A DNA stretch of 64,000 nt from Chrysomallon squamiferum (lineage: Eukaryota > Mollusca > Gastropoda > Neomphalida > Peltospiridae), in the NCBI GenBank assembly GCA_012295275.1, contig CM022674.1:10658675-10722674 (forward strand). Reading direction: 5' to 3'. The notes under the pieces were generated by a model that saw only the letters and a program-made list of their open reading frames with translations, ran no database searches and was not told the origin of the DNA. How positions within the stretch are numbered: position 1 is the first letter of the stretch; every line of letters begins with the position of its first letter. Shown here in pieces: positions 41,464 through 47,635 of this stretch. The position numbers were made by a program, and so were the translations under genes.

Positions 41464-44400
41464 AAATATATTAGTAAATAATCAAGTAACTAAGTAAGTA
41501 AGTAAGATTCCCAGCACTAAGGAAATGATGTCTAGTGAGTTTCTGCTTTACAAAAACCACCTGAGCCACCTGCCTCTACAACCAAACATCATCTTACCTG
41601 AACATCGTTATTTTATCCAGGTAACAAGAGCTTTGTAAATCTAATTAGCAGACCAAACTGATACAGGATTCACAGATTTACTGACACATCGTCATGAGAA
41701 GGTGACACCACGTCACAGGTACACACACCTGAACACCTCAAAGAAATGAGTGAAGAAAACACACCTGCATGCTAATCTCCTCTGACCACTGTCACAAGCT
41801 GCAGACAAATGGACGTTAACAGGAAAAATTAGCCTCTTGGCTAAAGTGACCACAGACTGACCACAAAAGAACTGAAAAATGTTTGGCATACTTGGCTGGT
41901 CATGTTTTGTTCTCCTGACCACTGTCCAGATGACAGAGTCAGTTTCAGAGTGAACAAAAACTACTCAAGTCAGTGAAAACTCAAATCTCTACTTAACTTT
42001 ATAAGCTAACTTTATAAATACCTGTTACATAAATATAAAACCAATACAGACATTGTTAATCATTTTTATTCCTGCATTATTGCTTCATTTAAATGCCTTT
42101 ATTTATTTTTTAGTATCAAGTTTTTATATTAACAGATACATTTATACAAACCAGTTTACTCAAACTCTGTATTAATGGGGTTGGTTGGTTTTATGTTGAA
42201 TATGAATATAAAATAGTTTTTATAATTAGTTGATATTCAGCTCTTGCCAGTAAGTTTAGTTAAGAATGACTTGCTTTTGGCTCTGTTATTAGTTTCTTGT
42301 ATGAAACAACAAAATAATAAATAAATAATAATAATAATAAAAAAAGTAATAATAAATAAATAAATAATGATAATAATAATAGTAATGATGATAGTAATAA
42401 TAGTAATGATGATAGTAGTAGTAGTAATGATGATAGTAGTAGTAGTAGTAGTAGTAATAATAAGAAGAAGAAGAAGAAAGAAATAAAATAAAAATTAAAA
42501 ATAATGAATAAATGAAACTGCATAAGACAAATCCCACTTTAGGTCAAAGAGAAGAATGACCAGCAAATGAGAATTTTATTAAAATGGCCACAGAGAGAAG
42601 TACGGAGATGTTAGAGACTGTGTCACTTGGCAGTGCTGAGGAGATGTTAGAGACTGTGTCACTTGGCAGTGCTGAGGAGATGTTAGAGACTGTGTCACTT
42701 GGCAGTGCTGAGGAGAAAGGTAATGAGCTGCTGGATGACCTACAAGTGGCAGTTTGTGATCTCCTGACATCTTCCTCACACTGAAATATTGATCTTACAA
42801 TCAGACTTCACATACTCACCAAACACGCTTTGTCAACACCAGGCCTTTCATTGCATGTAACATAGCTTTTTGTAAATGATTTCATAAACATGTAATTTCT
42901 AGTAAAATAGTTACTGAGCACATCATAAAAAAAAATCTGGTAAACAGTTCTTTTTTAATTTACATGAATATATAATTTCTTTATAACTATTTCAATATTT
43001 TTATTTTTGAAATATTCGCTATATGTACTATTAAAAAAAATCTGGTAAACATATTTTTTTTTAATATCCCTACATATAATAATTCCTTTACAACTATTTA
43101 AATATCTTTATTTTTATATGTGTCATAAAAACAATTCTGGTAACCATTTTCTTTTAATATACATGTAAATATAATTTCTTTATATCCATTTAAATATTTG
43201 TATTCTAAGTAACAAGAATCATAAAATAAATGAATTTAAAGATCATTTCTTAAACACAGCTAGTTAGTTCCAAAATCAGGACAGCACTTACCAAAGATTT
43301 TGGTGAAATCATTAATGGAGTACATGAAACAGTGTGACATATCAGGTCCCTCAAACACTTAACTATAATCCTATCCTTACAAACTGTAATGGAGCACTAT
43401 CTGGATTGGGAAAAAGGCTAGTCTGTGGTGTACATGAGAGCAGACACTGATGGATGGATGGAGAACTCTTTTTACGTGCCCATGTCCAATTCAAGGTTCG
43501 GGCACACCTATCACGGATCCGATCTCTGGGATCGCCAGGGATGGGTTCCGGGACAGGATCAGACACCAAAACCATCATGCCTGGAGCCAGGACTTTTATA
43601 CCAACAACCTTCACCTAGCAACCTTCTGTTTAAATATTATAATTCCATAGTTTTATTTCTCTAAACTCACCAGATAATTATAAATTTCCCCAAACTGGAA
43701 TAACAAAACAAAAAGCTACACTGACATTTTATATCAAAAAGTTTCTTATTTTTGTTGTTTATTTAAATGTGTTTATTATATTTCATAGCTTTATTTCACT
43801 TAAGTCACCAGATAATTACAAATTTCTAAAACTGAATAATGAAAAACTACACAGACTTTCTGTATTAAAAAGTTTCTTGTTTTGTTGTTTATTTAAATGT
43901 ATGCATTCCCTGCACTTAGGTCATAATAGGGTTATACCTTTCTAAAGACTGAATAACAAAATAAAAGACTGCACTGATATTCTACGTATATTAAAAAGTT
44001 TCTTATGTTTGCTGTTTATTTAAATGTGTATATTACATTCTGTGCCTCTATTTCCTTTAGGTGACCAGGATTATAAAATGTCCCAGTCTGAATAACTAAA
44101 GCAAAGAAAACAATGACTTTTTATATTAACAGTCATTAGTGTCAAAACCATGTGATTATGAATATGACTGCAATGAACAAAGGAAATTTAACATTTCTCT
44201 GTAGAGACTTTACAGTTTCAAACACTGGCTATAAAAGAAATATTGTAAAACAGTTTAATATAGTAAATAAATTACTATAGAGAATTTGAGATTCTGAAAA
44301 AGATTTCCATGAATCTGCCAATGCTGAGGCACATTGCAAACATTTGTAAGGTGTTTAAGTTTAAGAATAGTTTATTATGTGTTTTCTGTTTTGAGTGTCT

Positions 44401-44523
44401 ATGGTTTGTGTGTGTGCATGTGTGTGTGTGTTTATTTATCAGTAAGTGAAAGCATGTATGTATGAATATGTACAAAGCATAAATTTTTATTTAATATATA
44501 TATGTGTATGTATGTGTCTGTAT

Positions 44524-44568
<45 letters not shown>

Positions 44569-44630
44569 CATGGTACTGCGTGTGTGTATATATAATATAA
44601 TGTGTGTGTATGTGTGTGTGTGTGTGTGTT

Positions 44631-44678
<48 letters not shown>

Positions 44679-44740
44679 GCATATAATGAGTGTATATGTG
44701 TGTGTATTTGTGTATATGTGTGTGTATATGTGTGTGTATT

Positions 44741-44781
<41 letters not shown>

Positions 44782-44784
44782 GTA

Positions 44785-44827
<43 letters not shown>

Positions 44828-45745
44828 GTATGTGTGTGTATTTGTGTGTGTGTGTGCTTGACATTATTTCATGTAAGAGTAATTTAACTGTTATGCTAAA
44901 AGAGATTTAAAAGAAAACATTTTGATTCAATTTTCCAGTCTACTGGTTTTGTGTGTGCTGCTTTTCTCCACTCACTAAGTTTAATATTACTGAGGTCACC
45001 TTCCTATTAACTAAATGTAAATAATTCTGTGGCTTCCTGTCATGGAGGATGTTGCTGTAGCTATTGTTGTTGTTAAAAACTTTTTTAAGCTTATCAACAA
45101 AGTAACAAATTTAAAAAATATAAATTACATCAAACATCTGATAAAATAGTAAACAAATGAATTTCATTTCATGAAGTAAATTATATTAAGAGTTAGAATT
45201 TGTTTATATATTTTTATGAAGATTTGAAAAACACCTCTTATCATTCCAGCATTACTGTTAGTAGAAAAGGATCTGAATGCAACTCACAAACACTGGGATA
45301 TAAACATTTGTCTGCTTTTGTTTACACACTGCTATCTGCATTTTCTATAATGTGCACTAAGTCTACTGTTTTCCACATGTTCTGTATGTTTAGTTGTCTA
45401 CACACTGTCTACTGTCTACATTATTTTATAAGGTTTACATGTCTGCATATTCTGTATGTTTAGTTGTCTACACATTGTCTACTGTCTACATTATTTTATA
45501 ATGTTTACATGTCTGCATATTCTGAGTCTACATATTCTTATGTTTAGTTGTCTACACACTGTCTACTGTCTACATTATTTTATAAGGTTTACATGTCTGC
45601 ATATTCTTAGTCTACATATTCTGTATGTTTATTCATCTTCTGTGCTTTTCTTTTATGTTACCTTATCCTTTTTGTGCCTGTATATATGTTTACAGCTGTT
45701 TTCATATACAACTGACTAGTTTATGTTTTCTAGTATTGTTTACAA

Positions 45746-45815
<70 letters not shown>

Positions 45816-47088
45816 ACAAACATACATGTACAAAAAAAAAACATAAATGCAAACATAACAATAATGTGTTTATGTGTTTATACAGGTATGTGTATTAGTA
45901 ATATTAGGATCTGAAGGAGATCAAAGACACATGTGACATTTACTCTGTGACTGAGGCTATAAATAAGAATTTATGTGAAGCGATTCATCAAAACAAGTCT
46001 GCTGCTGATGAAAACAAGTGTTTTACAAACCCACTGAACCAGAAAAAAACTGACACGGTCCATGACAAAGTGTAAATAACTTACAGTACAAATGTAACCC
46101 AAAGGTTTGAGTTGCCAAGCATACTGAAACTTATTTATTTGTTATCATTTTATATATAAAGTGTTTATTTTGTTTAAATGCTTCAAAAGATGTATATAAA
46201 AAGAATAAAACTTACTAAGCATGCTCATACATTATTTAAATAAATAAATAAGTAAATTTTAAAAATTGTTTGATATCTTTCCAATTTATGTTTTATATAT
46301 ATATATATATAGTTTATTAAACAAATATTATTTGAAATATTAGTATGTACATTCTCTTAAATTTCAACAGCTGGATTTTAAATTGATCTGGAAATAATAT
46401 CATGGTTTTTAGTTAACCAGTGAAATATCAATATCTAATGAAAAAAAGGGTTGGATTGGACAAAAACATCAATATATCTATTTTGTTAAGCTGCAATTTT
46501 TAAATTTTAAATTGACCAGGAAGTACCATTTTGAGCTTGTTTTGGGGGGTTTTCATTATCAGAGAAAAACTTACCAGATATAAGACAGGTGGGAAAGAAT
46601 GTCAGAATGTACTATTTTAAAATTTTAGTTTTAATTTTTATATAGACCTGGAAAATACAAATTTTAAAACAGGGTTGTGTTGGGAATGTGTCACTGGTTT
46701 TAGATTTGTTATTGAATTTTGAGGTGAAAGACTCAACACCTGGAGACTCAATTAAGGTGAAACTGCAGGTGAACTGTCAGTTCTGAACAGAGTGAAAAGA
46801 AAAACAAAATCTATATTTAAGCTGTGTGAGTATAAAATCAATTACAACCTGATCCAAGAGGAATATCCCAAGTGAAAACAACATAATTAAACCTTCAGCT
46901 AGCAAATACTTTAATGAGCTTTAACAGACAAAGCATGTGTAGCATTCTGTTAGTGCTATTGCTTTTTTGTGTATTTTTAAATATGTTTGTTTCAAAAGGA
47001 GTGAAAAAAAAAAAAAAAAAAAAAAAATACCCCCCCAAAAAAGATTAAATTAAAGTTTTAGAAAATTTAAAAATGGGAACTAAATACA

Positions 47089-47132
<44 letters not shown>

Positions 47133-47134
47133 AG

Positions 47135-47208
<74 letters not shown>

Positions 47209-47635
47209 AAACAAAAATAATCTTTCAACATTTTTCCAAATAAATTATATAATTTGAATTGTAACAAATTCCTATAAAATAAAAAAATTCTGAATACAGC
47301 CACAATTTTATATCTTAAAATAGCCATTACTGTTTCAACATACACAAGCAAACAATAAATAACACATCCTTGTTGTTTGCAATAAGTTACTTATAATGAT
47401 GACAGCAAATTTAAAACAAATAATAACAATAGTAGTAGTAATAGTAGTAGGAGTATTAATAATAGTAATAATAATAATCCCCAAAATCCATTTAATGTGT
47501 ATAATTTAAATACATGAACGTTATAAAAGTAAAAAAAAATAAAAGGTTACCTGTGAGAGCGACAGTGTTTTGTGAATCGAAAGCGTCAGTGAACTTGTGT
47601 TTGAAAGTGAGAGGGACATTTTCTACGGCGGACAT
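7020..47635 (-). CDS. KAZN: Kazrin orthologue, spliced gene of 14 coding exons (about 794 aa)
   Basis: Joining 47635-47551, 21178-20843, 17142-16927, 16350-16190, 15972-15826, 15016-14866, 13078-12881, 12500-12313, 11978-11866, 11050-10813, 10163-10062, 9644-9478, 7631-7508 and 7178-7020 gives 2385 nt with every junction GT..AG and every phase compatible. Residues about 30-315 are coiled coil, 366-431 a linker with a KKRKKRR basic cluster, about 450-530 SAM1, 532-610 SAM2, 612-700 SAM3. Strings such as AKEALQAMKADRKRLKGEK, DPIVWTNQR and LRDFIRNYE match vertebrate kazrin nearly word for word; liprin-beta shares the three-SAM layout but not these N-terminal strings. Known for the family: a cytoplasmic and junctional scaffold reported to bind periplakin, ARVCF catenin and spectrin and, more recently, to act in dynein-dependent endosome traffic. 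The SAM2 exon carries an apparent pair of frame changes (see that exon). Identity is recalled, not searched. Confidence 0.93.
7179..9477. other. Kazrin introns 13 and 12 (exon 13 at 7508-7631 lies between)
   Basis: Non-coding. Holds an AAT/AAC microsatellite at about 7728-7825, a four-copy 23-bp AT-rich repeat (TTTTCACAAACTAAATGTTA type) at about 8395-8500 and a short TG run at 9207-9227. No other ORF of note. Confidence 0.8.
7508..7631 (-). CDS. KAZN: Kazrin exon 13, C-terminal tail
   Basis: 124 nt, acceptor TTTCAG|AGCCGC, donor TTCAGA|GTACGT, phase 2/0. RQKVDANGSRSFTRSVKSWG then DDGNKNRLSFR; only the general position and basic, Ser-rich character match human (ASSVTRAGK region). Phase agreement with both neighbours and higher GC than the surrounding intron support it. 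Confidence 0.85.
9478..9644 (-). CDS. KAZN: Kazrin exon 12, SAM3
   Basis: 167 nt, acceptor ATTGCAG|GAATAC, donor GCCAG|GTGAGA, phase 0/2; about residues 646-701. EYSQNLKESGVNGALMVLES and ATALGIPPSKSYLRRHIATE match the human EYADNLTNSGVHGAVLVLEP and ATALGIPSGKHILRRHLAEE. This is the best preserved SAM of the three, with no irregularity. Confidence 0.94.
10062..10163 (-). CDS. KAZN: Kazrin exon 11, SAM2-SAM3 junction
   Basis: 102 nt, acceptor GTATTCAG|GTGCTG, donor CTAGGA|GTAAGT, phase 0/0. VLSERRSHCEESDSDPIVWT then NQRIVKWIQSIELG aligns with the human ALQERRARCE and DPVVWTNQRVLKWVRDIDL; it starts SAM3 helix 1. The acceptor-side intron consists almost entirely of a 35-bp tandem repeat starting at the exon edge. 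Confidence 0.93.
10164..10720. repeat. 35-bp minisatellite, about 16 copies, abutting exon 11
   Basis: The unit contains GCTGATGTTTAAATACAGCA followed by ACATCTTTATTACTA, with a few C/T and A/G variants. The array begins at the first intronic base after exon 11: the real acceptor tract (GAATACAGCAACATC on plus) is the first, diverged unit. It fills most of the 649-bp intron 10. On the sense strand each unit offers an AG after TTTAAACATC. Confidence 0.95.
10813..11050 (-). CDS. KAZN: Kazrin exon 10, SAM2, with two apparent frame changes
   Basis: 238 nt from the acceptor TTTGACAG|TAAGTA to the donor AAAGAG|GTGAGT, phase 2/0; the reading frame is open throughout and fits both neighbours. The last two thirds are normal SAM2 (FENQLADGRILN, KKDLEKHFGVHRKFHQASIL). 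The first third reads FKHQLGCSPVVARPGTS, unlike any SAM helix 1, while the +1 frame at about 11019-10974 reads ISWVAHRWLPDLGLP, the expected helix 1 (human HWVAKAWLNDIGL), then meets a stop. So the sequence enters the wrong frame at about 11020-11028 and returns at about 10970-10978. Two assembly errors, a real compensated frameshift, or use of the internal AG (CATCAG|CTGGG) plus one error are all possible. Confidence 0.8.
11051..11865. repeat. Decayed array of exon 10 acceptor copies in intron 9
   Basis: The plus-strand stretch TTTGGATACTTACTGTCAAA at the exon 10 acceptor (about 11040-11058) recurs at 11148 almost perfectly and as eroded versions at about 11225, 11290, 11345, 11395, 11470 and 11790, with 50-100 bp spacing. 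On the sense strand the 11148 copy gives TTTTGACAG|TAAGTATCC, a full duplicate of the acceptor and first exon bases. A diverged copy of the 35-bp unit lies at about 11079-11107. Confidence 0.65.
11866..11978 (-). CDS. KAZN: Kazrin exon 9, second half of SAM1
   Basis: 113 nt, acceptor TCTCAG|GTTTTG, phase 0 in. VLLGLSDSDLSAALGI then HRRKLRLAIEEQRDP matches the human VLLSLSDEDLQLGLGV and HRRKLRLAIEDYRD. Two GT donors overlap at the 3' end (GAA|GTGTAAG and GAAGT|GTAAGT); the second is the better consensus and is the one that keeps phase 2 into exon 10. Confidence 0.9.
12110..12290. repeat. Imperfect GTA/GCA trinucleotide tract in intron 8
   Basis: Runs of AGTAGT, AGCAGC and ACAGTA between exons 9 and 8; the several Leu/Tyr-rich ORFs across it are repeat artefacts. 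Confidence 0.85.
12313..12500 (-). CDS. KAZN: Kazrin exon 8, first half of SAM1
   Basis: 188 nt, acceptor GTTTCAG|AGACAG, donor GAAAG|GTGGGA, phase 1/0; about residues 432-494. The SAM1 core reads WKANQVLAWLEITLSMSCYG then CAENIKSGK, aligned to the human WKAGTVQAWLEVVMAMPMY and CTENVKSGK. The helix-1 Trp and AWLE are present; the domain is completed by exon 9. Confidence 0.93.
12584..12870. repeat. CA microsatellites in intron 7
   Basis: CA runs at about 12625-12670 and 12783-12870, the second preceded by CT and followed by CAGA, ending 10 bp from the exon 7 donor. Confidence 0.95.
12881..13078 (-). CDS. KAZN: Kazrin exon 7, linker with basic NLS-like cluster
   Basis: 198 nt, acceptor TTTACAG|TTCAGA, donor GACG|GTTAGT, phase 1/1; about residues 366-431. 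KKRKKRRPFGSLPRMFSKGR corresponds to the human RKKKKEKMGFGSISRVFARGK, a basic stretch then a short Phe/Gly motif. In vertebrate kazrin this part has been described as a nuclear-localisation signal and lipid-interacting polybasic segment. It is followed by LRRSIALPSSEG, a plausible basic-directed Ser phosphorylation site (inference). Confidence 0.9.
13079..14809. other. Kazrin intron 6, non-coding
   Basis: AT-rich; apart from the 62-bp array at 13934-14416, only a TG-rich stretch at about 13205-13310 and unique AT-rich sequence. No exon-like ORF with splice sites noticed. Confidence 0.75.
13934..14416. repeat. 62-bp AT-rich minisatellite in intron 6
   Basis: About eight copies of a unit containing TATACTATTAAGTACACTAT, TCTACTTTATTATTTTATTT and TACACTCACTGTG, some truncated. 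It produces the Tyr/Ile/Phe-rich 103- and 82-codon ORFs, which are not genes. Confidence 0.9.
14810..14872 (-). repeat. 21-bp triplication containing the exon 6 donor
   Basis: Three head-to-tail copies of a unit reading TTTTCAGGTAAACTTTGCTG plus C on the sense strand. Each carries the identical donor TTTTCAG|GTAAAC at 14866, 14845 and 14824. Spacing is exactly seven codons and the unit has no stop. Confidence 0.95.
14866..15016 (-). CDS. KAZN: Kazrin exon 6, linker, with triplicated donor site
   Basis: 151 nt from the acceptor TCTACAG|CTGAAG to the proximal donor TTTTCAG|GTAAAC, phase 0/1; about residues 316-365. The product is acidic and Ser/Pro-rich (SDIDVNNSQDVTSVSDD, PPYESTPPNEQ), likely disordered. 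The last 21 bp including the donor recur twice more downstream, giving identical donors at 14866, 14845 and 14824. Use of the farther ones would add one or two copies of the in-frame heptapeptide GKLCCFS. Which donor is used cannot be told from sequence. Confidence 0.85.
15017..15825. other. Kazrin intron 5, non-coding
   Basis: Unique AT-rich sequence, no repeat array or ORF worth naming. Confidence 0.75.
15826..15972 (-). CDS. KAZN: Kazrin exon 5, end of the coiled coil
   Basis: 147 nt, acceptor GTTAG|TTGGCT, donor CGAG|GTAATA, phase 0/0; about residues 267-315. LAVEKEESEREKWEIIKKAR and AVILRSQLDSKDQMIRKLEEE correspond to the human LAKEKDLLEREKWEL and ALRSQLDLKDNRMKELEAE. Strongly charged heptads end the N-terminal helical region. 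Being symmetric (49 codons), it could be skipped without shifting the frame. Confidence 0.92.
16069..16150. repeat. CA microsatellite in intron 4
   Basis: About 80 bp of nearly uninterrupted CA, 40 bp downstream of the exon 4 donor within a 217-bp intron, so it makes up over a third of that intron. Confidence 0.95.
16190..16350 (-). CDS. KAZN: Kazrin exon 4, most conserved coiled-coil block
   Basis: 161 nt, acceptor TTTGCAG|CTATGA, donor AACAG|GTAAAC, entering in phase 1 and leaving in phase 0; about residues 213-266. AMKADRKRLKGEK, QMKQLYNTLEEKE and LRDFIRNYE follow vertebrate kazrin almost residue for residue. This strength of conservation is the main reason for calling kazrin rather than another liprin-superfamily member. 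The intron on its donor side opens with a long CA tract starting about 40 bp away. Confidence 0.94.
16360..16926. other. Kazrin intron 3, ATT tract and degenerate CCAATCAGAT repeat
   Basis: An ATC/ATT tract at 16361-16490 lies next to the exon 4 acceptor. At about 16746-16925 a loose 35-45-bp repeat (GACCAATCAGATTACTGG, GAACCAATCAGATTTCTGGG, GAACCAATCAGATAACTAGG) runs up to the exon 3 donor. Confidence 0.6.
16927..17142 (-). CDS. KAZN: Kazrin exon 3, coiled coil
   Basis: 216 nt, acceptor CTCAG|GTACAA, donor CAGG|GTAATC, phase 1/1; about residues 141-212. It starts GTNRHKTDEENEIVKLKEEN and ends LSRAKEALQ, the latter identical to human kazrin. The central KPAVSSQPGYGELKLE is a break in the helix containing Pro and Gly, so the coiled coil is probably interrupted here. 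The leftover G joins CT of exon 4 to restore the conserved Ala of LQAMKAD. Confidence 0.92.
17143..20842. other. Kazrin intron 2, non-coding
   Basis: 3.7 kb of AT-rich sequence: TA tract at 17318-17345, poly-T at about 19008-19030 and 20540-20561, and CT/CTCA-rich DNA at 20590-20820. No exon-like ORF seen between. Confidence 0.75.
20590..20820. repeat. CTCACT/CTTCCT polypyrimidine tract
   Basis: About 230 bp of CTCTCACTCTTCCTCA-type repeats just downstream (sense) of the exon 2 donor; on the sense strand it is purine-rich. Its Ser/Leu-rich ORF is an artefact. Confidence 0.9.
20843..21178 (-). CDS. KAZN: Kazrin exon 2, start of the coiled coil
   Basis: 336 nt from the acceptor TTTGCAG|CTATCC to the donor GAAG|GTAATT, phase 1 on both sides; about residues 29-140. 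It contains VDENKQLALKIDGSIQAANE, matching the family hallmark written EDNKQLALRIDG in vertebrates, followed by a heptad-rich ILRAELADTNKRLSQ. Leu/Ile spacing and the absence of Pro through most of the exon indicate a continuous helix that would dimerise. An internal Met precedes VLIRRLLLD, aligned near where shorter vertebrate isoforms start. The acceptor and first exonic bases are the template of the neighbouring 52-bp array. Confidence 0.92.
21169..21930. repeat. 52-bp minisatellite, about 14 copies, copying the exon 2 acceptor
   Basis: The unit on plus reads GAGACTGGATAGCTGAAAAT, ACAGTTTTAAATATTGTTTA and AAATACAATACA. Its first dozen bases are the reverse complement of the first bases of exon 2, followed by the acceptor. 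The real junction at 21178 is the first unit (GCAAATAC instead of GAAAATAC). Variants alternate GAGACTGG and GTGAGTGG. Beyond 21930 the copies decay to about 22260. Confidence 0.95.
21931..22552. other. Decayed end of the 52-bp array, then unique intron
   Basis: Eroded units (GGGATGCCTGAAAATCA, CAACTGAAAATGCAATATTA) continue to about 22200, followed at 22215-22232 by an 18-bp exact copy of exon 2 sequence (ACAATCTGGTCATTTAGA). A TG tract lies at 22469-22510. Confidence 0.6.
22553..22610 (-). CDS. KAZN: Kazrin exon 1b (alternative, proximal first exon)
   Basis: The ATG at 22610 encodes MSKDSEVLSQNDECESFVS plus one base and ends at the donor TTTCAG|GTACTG. It has the same phase (1) as exon 1a and the candidate at 63211-63259, so it can replace either when joined to exon 2 at 21178, 1.4 kb downstream; this form would be about 785 aa. 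The peptide is acidic and Ser-rich, unlike exon 1a. A tandem TG tract lies just inside the donor side (22469-22510). No transcript evidence is available, so it is called from ORF, donor and phase. Confidence 0.7.
22611..22900 (-). promoter_or_regulatory. Candidate promoter and 5' UTR of exon 1b
   Basis: Less AT-rich than the surroundings; holds an inverted CCAAT on plus (ACCAATCAGC at about 22811) and mixed-sequence DNA directly upstream of the exon 1b ATG. No TATA box or initiator could be fixed. Confidence 0.3.
24620..25250. repeat. Decayed tandem repeat, period about 120 bp
   Basis: The landmark AAGTCTATCATTTACA followed by TTAGCTTTGGCTTTTGATTT and a GTCAGAGACA-type stretch recurs at about 24628, 24754, 24871, 24994 and 25111, spacings 117-126 bp. 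Copies differ by many substitutions, so the array is old. The ORFs across it share repeated peptide pieces and are not independent genes. Confidence 0.8.
26301..26420 (+). repeat. Segment duplicated at 29944-30060 (copy A)
   Basis: About 117 bp (starting AATGCCTTAGAGGAATTTAG, containing GAGATTGCAGGGGTTGCAGA, ending GAGGAATG) is nearly identical to a second copy 3.6 kb away in the same orientation. No ORF; could be an interspersed element fragment or a local duplication. Confidence 0.85.
26484..26825. repeat. 23-bp minisatellite with repeated GATATC
   Basis: About 15 copies of CAGATATCTCAACCATGTTA plus AAA, with CATG/TGTG/CGTG variants. Each unit carries the palindrome AGATATCT. Confidence 0.95.
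29629..29723. repeat. TG microsatellite
   Basis: About 95 bp of TG with a single CA and a single CT interruption. Confidence 0.95.
29944..30060 (+). repeat. Segment duplicated from 26301-26420 (copy B)
   Basis: Same orientation as copy A, with a handful of substitutions and a 2-base length change near GCAGAGTTTGTGTTG. Flanks beyond these limits do not match. Confidence 0.85.
30200..30264 (+). repeat. 13-bp tandem repeat
   Basis: Five copies of GTGTTACATACAA, the last reading GTGTTACGTACAG. Confidence 0.85.
30677..30811 (-). CDS. Possible cassette exon in the large kazrin intron (weak)
   Basis: On the minus strand an open stretch of 45 codons lies between a candidate acceptor CGAGCAG|TGGAAAG and the donor CTCACAG|GTAATT. 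Entering and leaving in phase 1 it could insert between exon 1a (or 1c) and exon 2 without a frame change. The peptide (ESERTSDSLHYISLNHALHS, CDYVKRQIEGSKSTF) is of mixed composition rather than repeat-derived. It contains no in-frame ATG and I recognise no family, so chance remains likely. Confidence 0.2.
31990..33440. repeat. Cluster of AAT/ATT microsatellites
   Basis: AAT/AAC tract at about 32015-32120, AAG/AAT at 32805-32890, and ATT/GTT at 33345-33440, with unique AT-rich sequence between. Confidence 0.85.
34062..34272 (+). repeat. Tandem copies of a 90-bp element containing GCAGATGTGCATGAACC
   Basis: The unit starts TGTTAACTTGTC, contains ACTGCCCAAAGCAGATGTGC then ATGAACCCC. A second copy starts at 34148 (CATAAAGCAGATATGCACGA) and a partial third at 34244. 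An inverted copy lies at 35127-35230. Confidence 0.7.
35127..35230 (-). repeat. Inverted copy of the 34062-34272 element
   Basis: Read on the minus strand it gives TGTTAACTTGTATTGTTTTT, ACTGCCCTAGGCAGACGTGC, ATGAACCCCAAA and GAACTTGTCAT in the same order as the unit at 34062-34168. The two orientations 1 kb apart argue for a mobile or hairpin-derived family rather than simple slippage. Confidence 0.7.
36105..36320. repeat. ACT/AAT/AAG trinucleotide tract
   Basis: Alternating TACTAC, AATAAT and AAGAAG runs, open in three frames as Leu/Ile/Val homopolymers; not coding. Confidence 0.95.
37228..37345 (+). repeat. 26-bp tandem repeat, four copies
   Basis: TGATAAATGTAATTAAACTG with CTATT between copies, the last one mutated. 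Confidence 0.85.
42305..42480. repeat. AAT/AGT/AAG trinucleotide tract
   Basis: Runs of AATAAT, AGTAGT and ATGATG ending in AAGAAG; the 82- and 87-codon ORFs opposite are Tyr/Leu/Ser homopolymers. Confidence 0.95.
42584..42784 (+). CDS. Small ORF with three identical 12-residue repeats (doubtful)
   Basis: An ATG-started ORF of 66 codons encodes MATERSTEMLETVSLGSAE, then two more copies of EMLETVSLGSAE, then EKGNELLDDLQVAVCDLLTS. The DNA repeat is 36 bp, exactly twelve codons, with no mismatches visible, so the duplication is recent. The strand opposite is also open across the repeat. GC is clearly higher than the flanks (about 42560-42800). It could be a young microprotein, a gene fragment or a coincidental ORF over a 36-bp repeat; no family recognised. 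Confidence 0.3.
   Translation: MATERSTEMLETVSLGSAEEMLETVSLGSAEEMLETVSLGSAEEKGNELLDDLQVAVCDLLTSSSH
43360..43640. other. Compositionally distinct GC-richer segment, possible mobile-element remnant
   Basis: About 280 bp with CpG-containing stretches (CACGGATCCGATCTCTGGGA, GGATGGGTTCCGGGACAGGA) sits in otherwise very AT-rich intron. ORFs of 66-83 codons on both strands result from lack of stops in GC-richer DNA; none resembles a known domain. Insertion of a foreign or mobile fragment is a reasonable guess. Confidence 0.35.
44500..44862. repeat. Long TG tract with embedded TA
   Basis: About 360 bp of TGTGTGTA-type repeats, with a pure TA run at 44649-44674 inside. All overlapping ORFs are Cys/Val or His/Thr homopolymers. 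Confidence 0.95.
45381..45640 (+). repeat. 70-86-bp tandem repeat, three to four copies
   Basis: TCTGTATGTTTAGTTGTCTA, CACACTGTCTACTGTCTACA and TTATTTTATAAGGTTTACAT recur from 45381, 45452 and about 45538, with length differences from an extra AGTCTACATATTCT. Confidence 0.85.
46998..47210. repeat. Poly-A tract, CA and GA microsatellites
   Basis: A run of about 27 A at 47002-47028 followed by seven C, a CA run at 47096-47127 and a GA run at about 47138-47207. Confidence 0.95.
47551..47635 (-). CDS. KAZN: Kazrin exon 1a (distal first coding exon)
   Basis: The ATG at 47635 opens 28 codons beginning MSAVENVPLTFKHKF and ending NTVALT plus one base, before the donor ACAG|GTAACC. Phase 1 fits the start of exon 2, where the split codon becomes Ala. 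I do not recognise this N-terminus in vertebrate kazrin, whose first exons are also variable between isoforms. Short local GC enrichment and CCAAT boxes upstream support a promoter-proximal exon. The upstream in-frame start was not resolved beyond this ATG, so the 5' UTR is undefined. The intron to exon 2 is 26.4 kb. Confidence 0.75.

Larger units (their letters stand above)
22901..47550. other. Large first intron of kazrin, repeat-rich, no confident exon
   Basis: About 25 kb without a protein-coding exon I can support. It holds microsatellites, many short tandem duplications, a 120-bp decayed array (24620-25250), a 23-bp array (26484-26825), duplicated segments (26301/29944; 34062/35127), and two small less-AT-rich ORF regions at 30677-30811 and 42584-42784 described separately. 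Confidence 0.65.
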
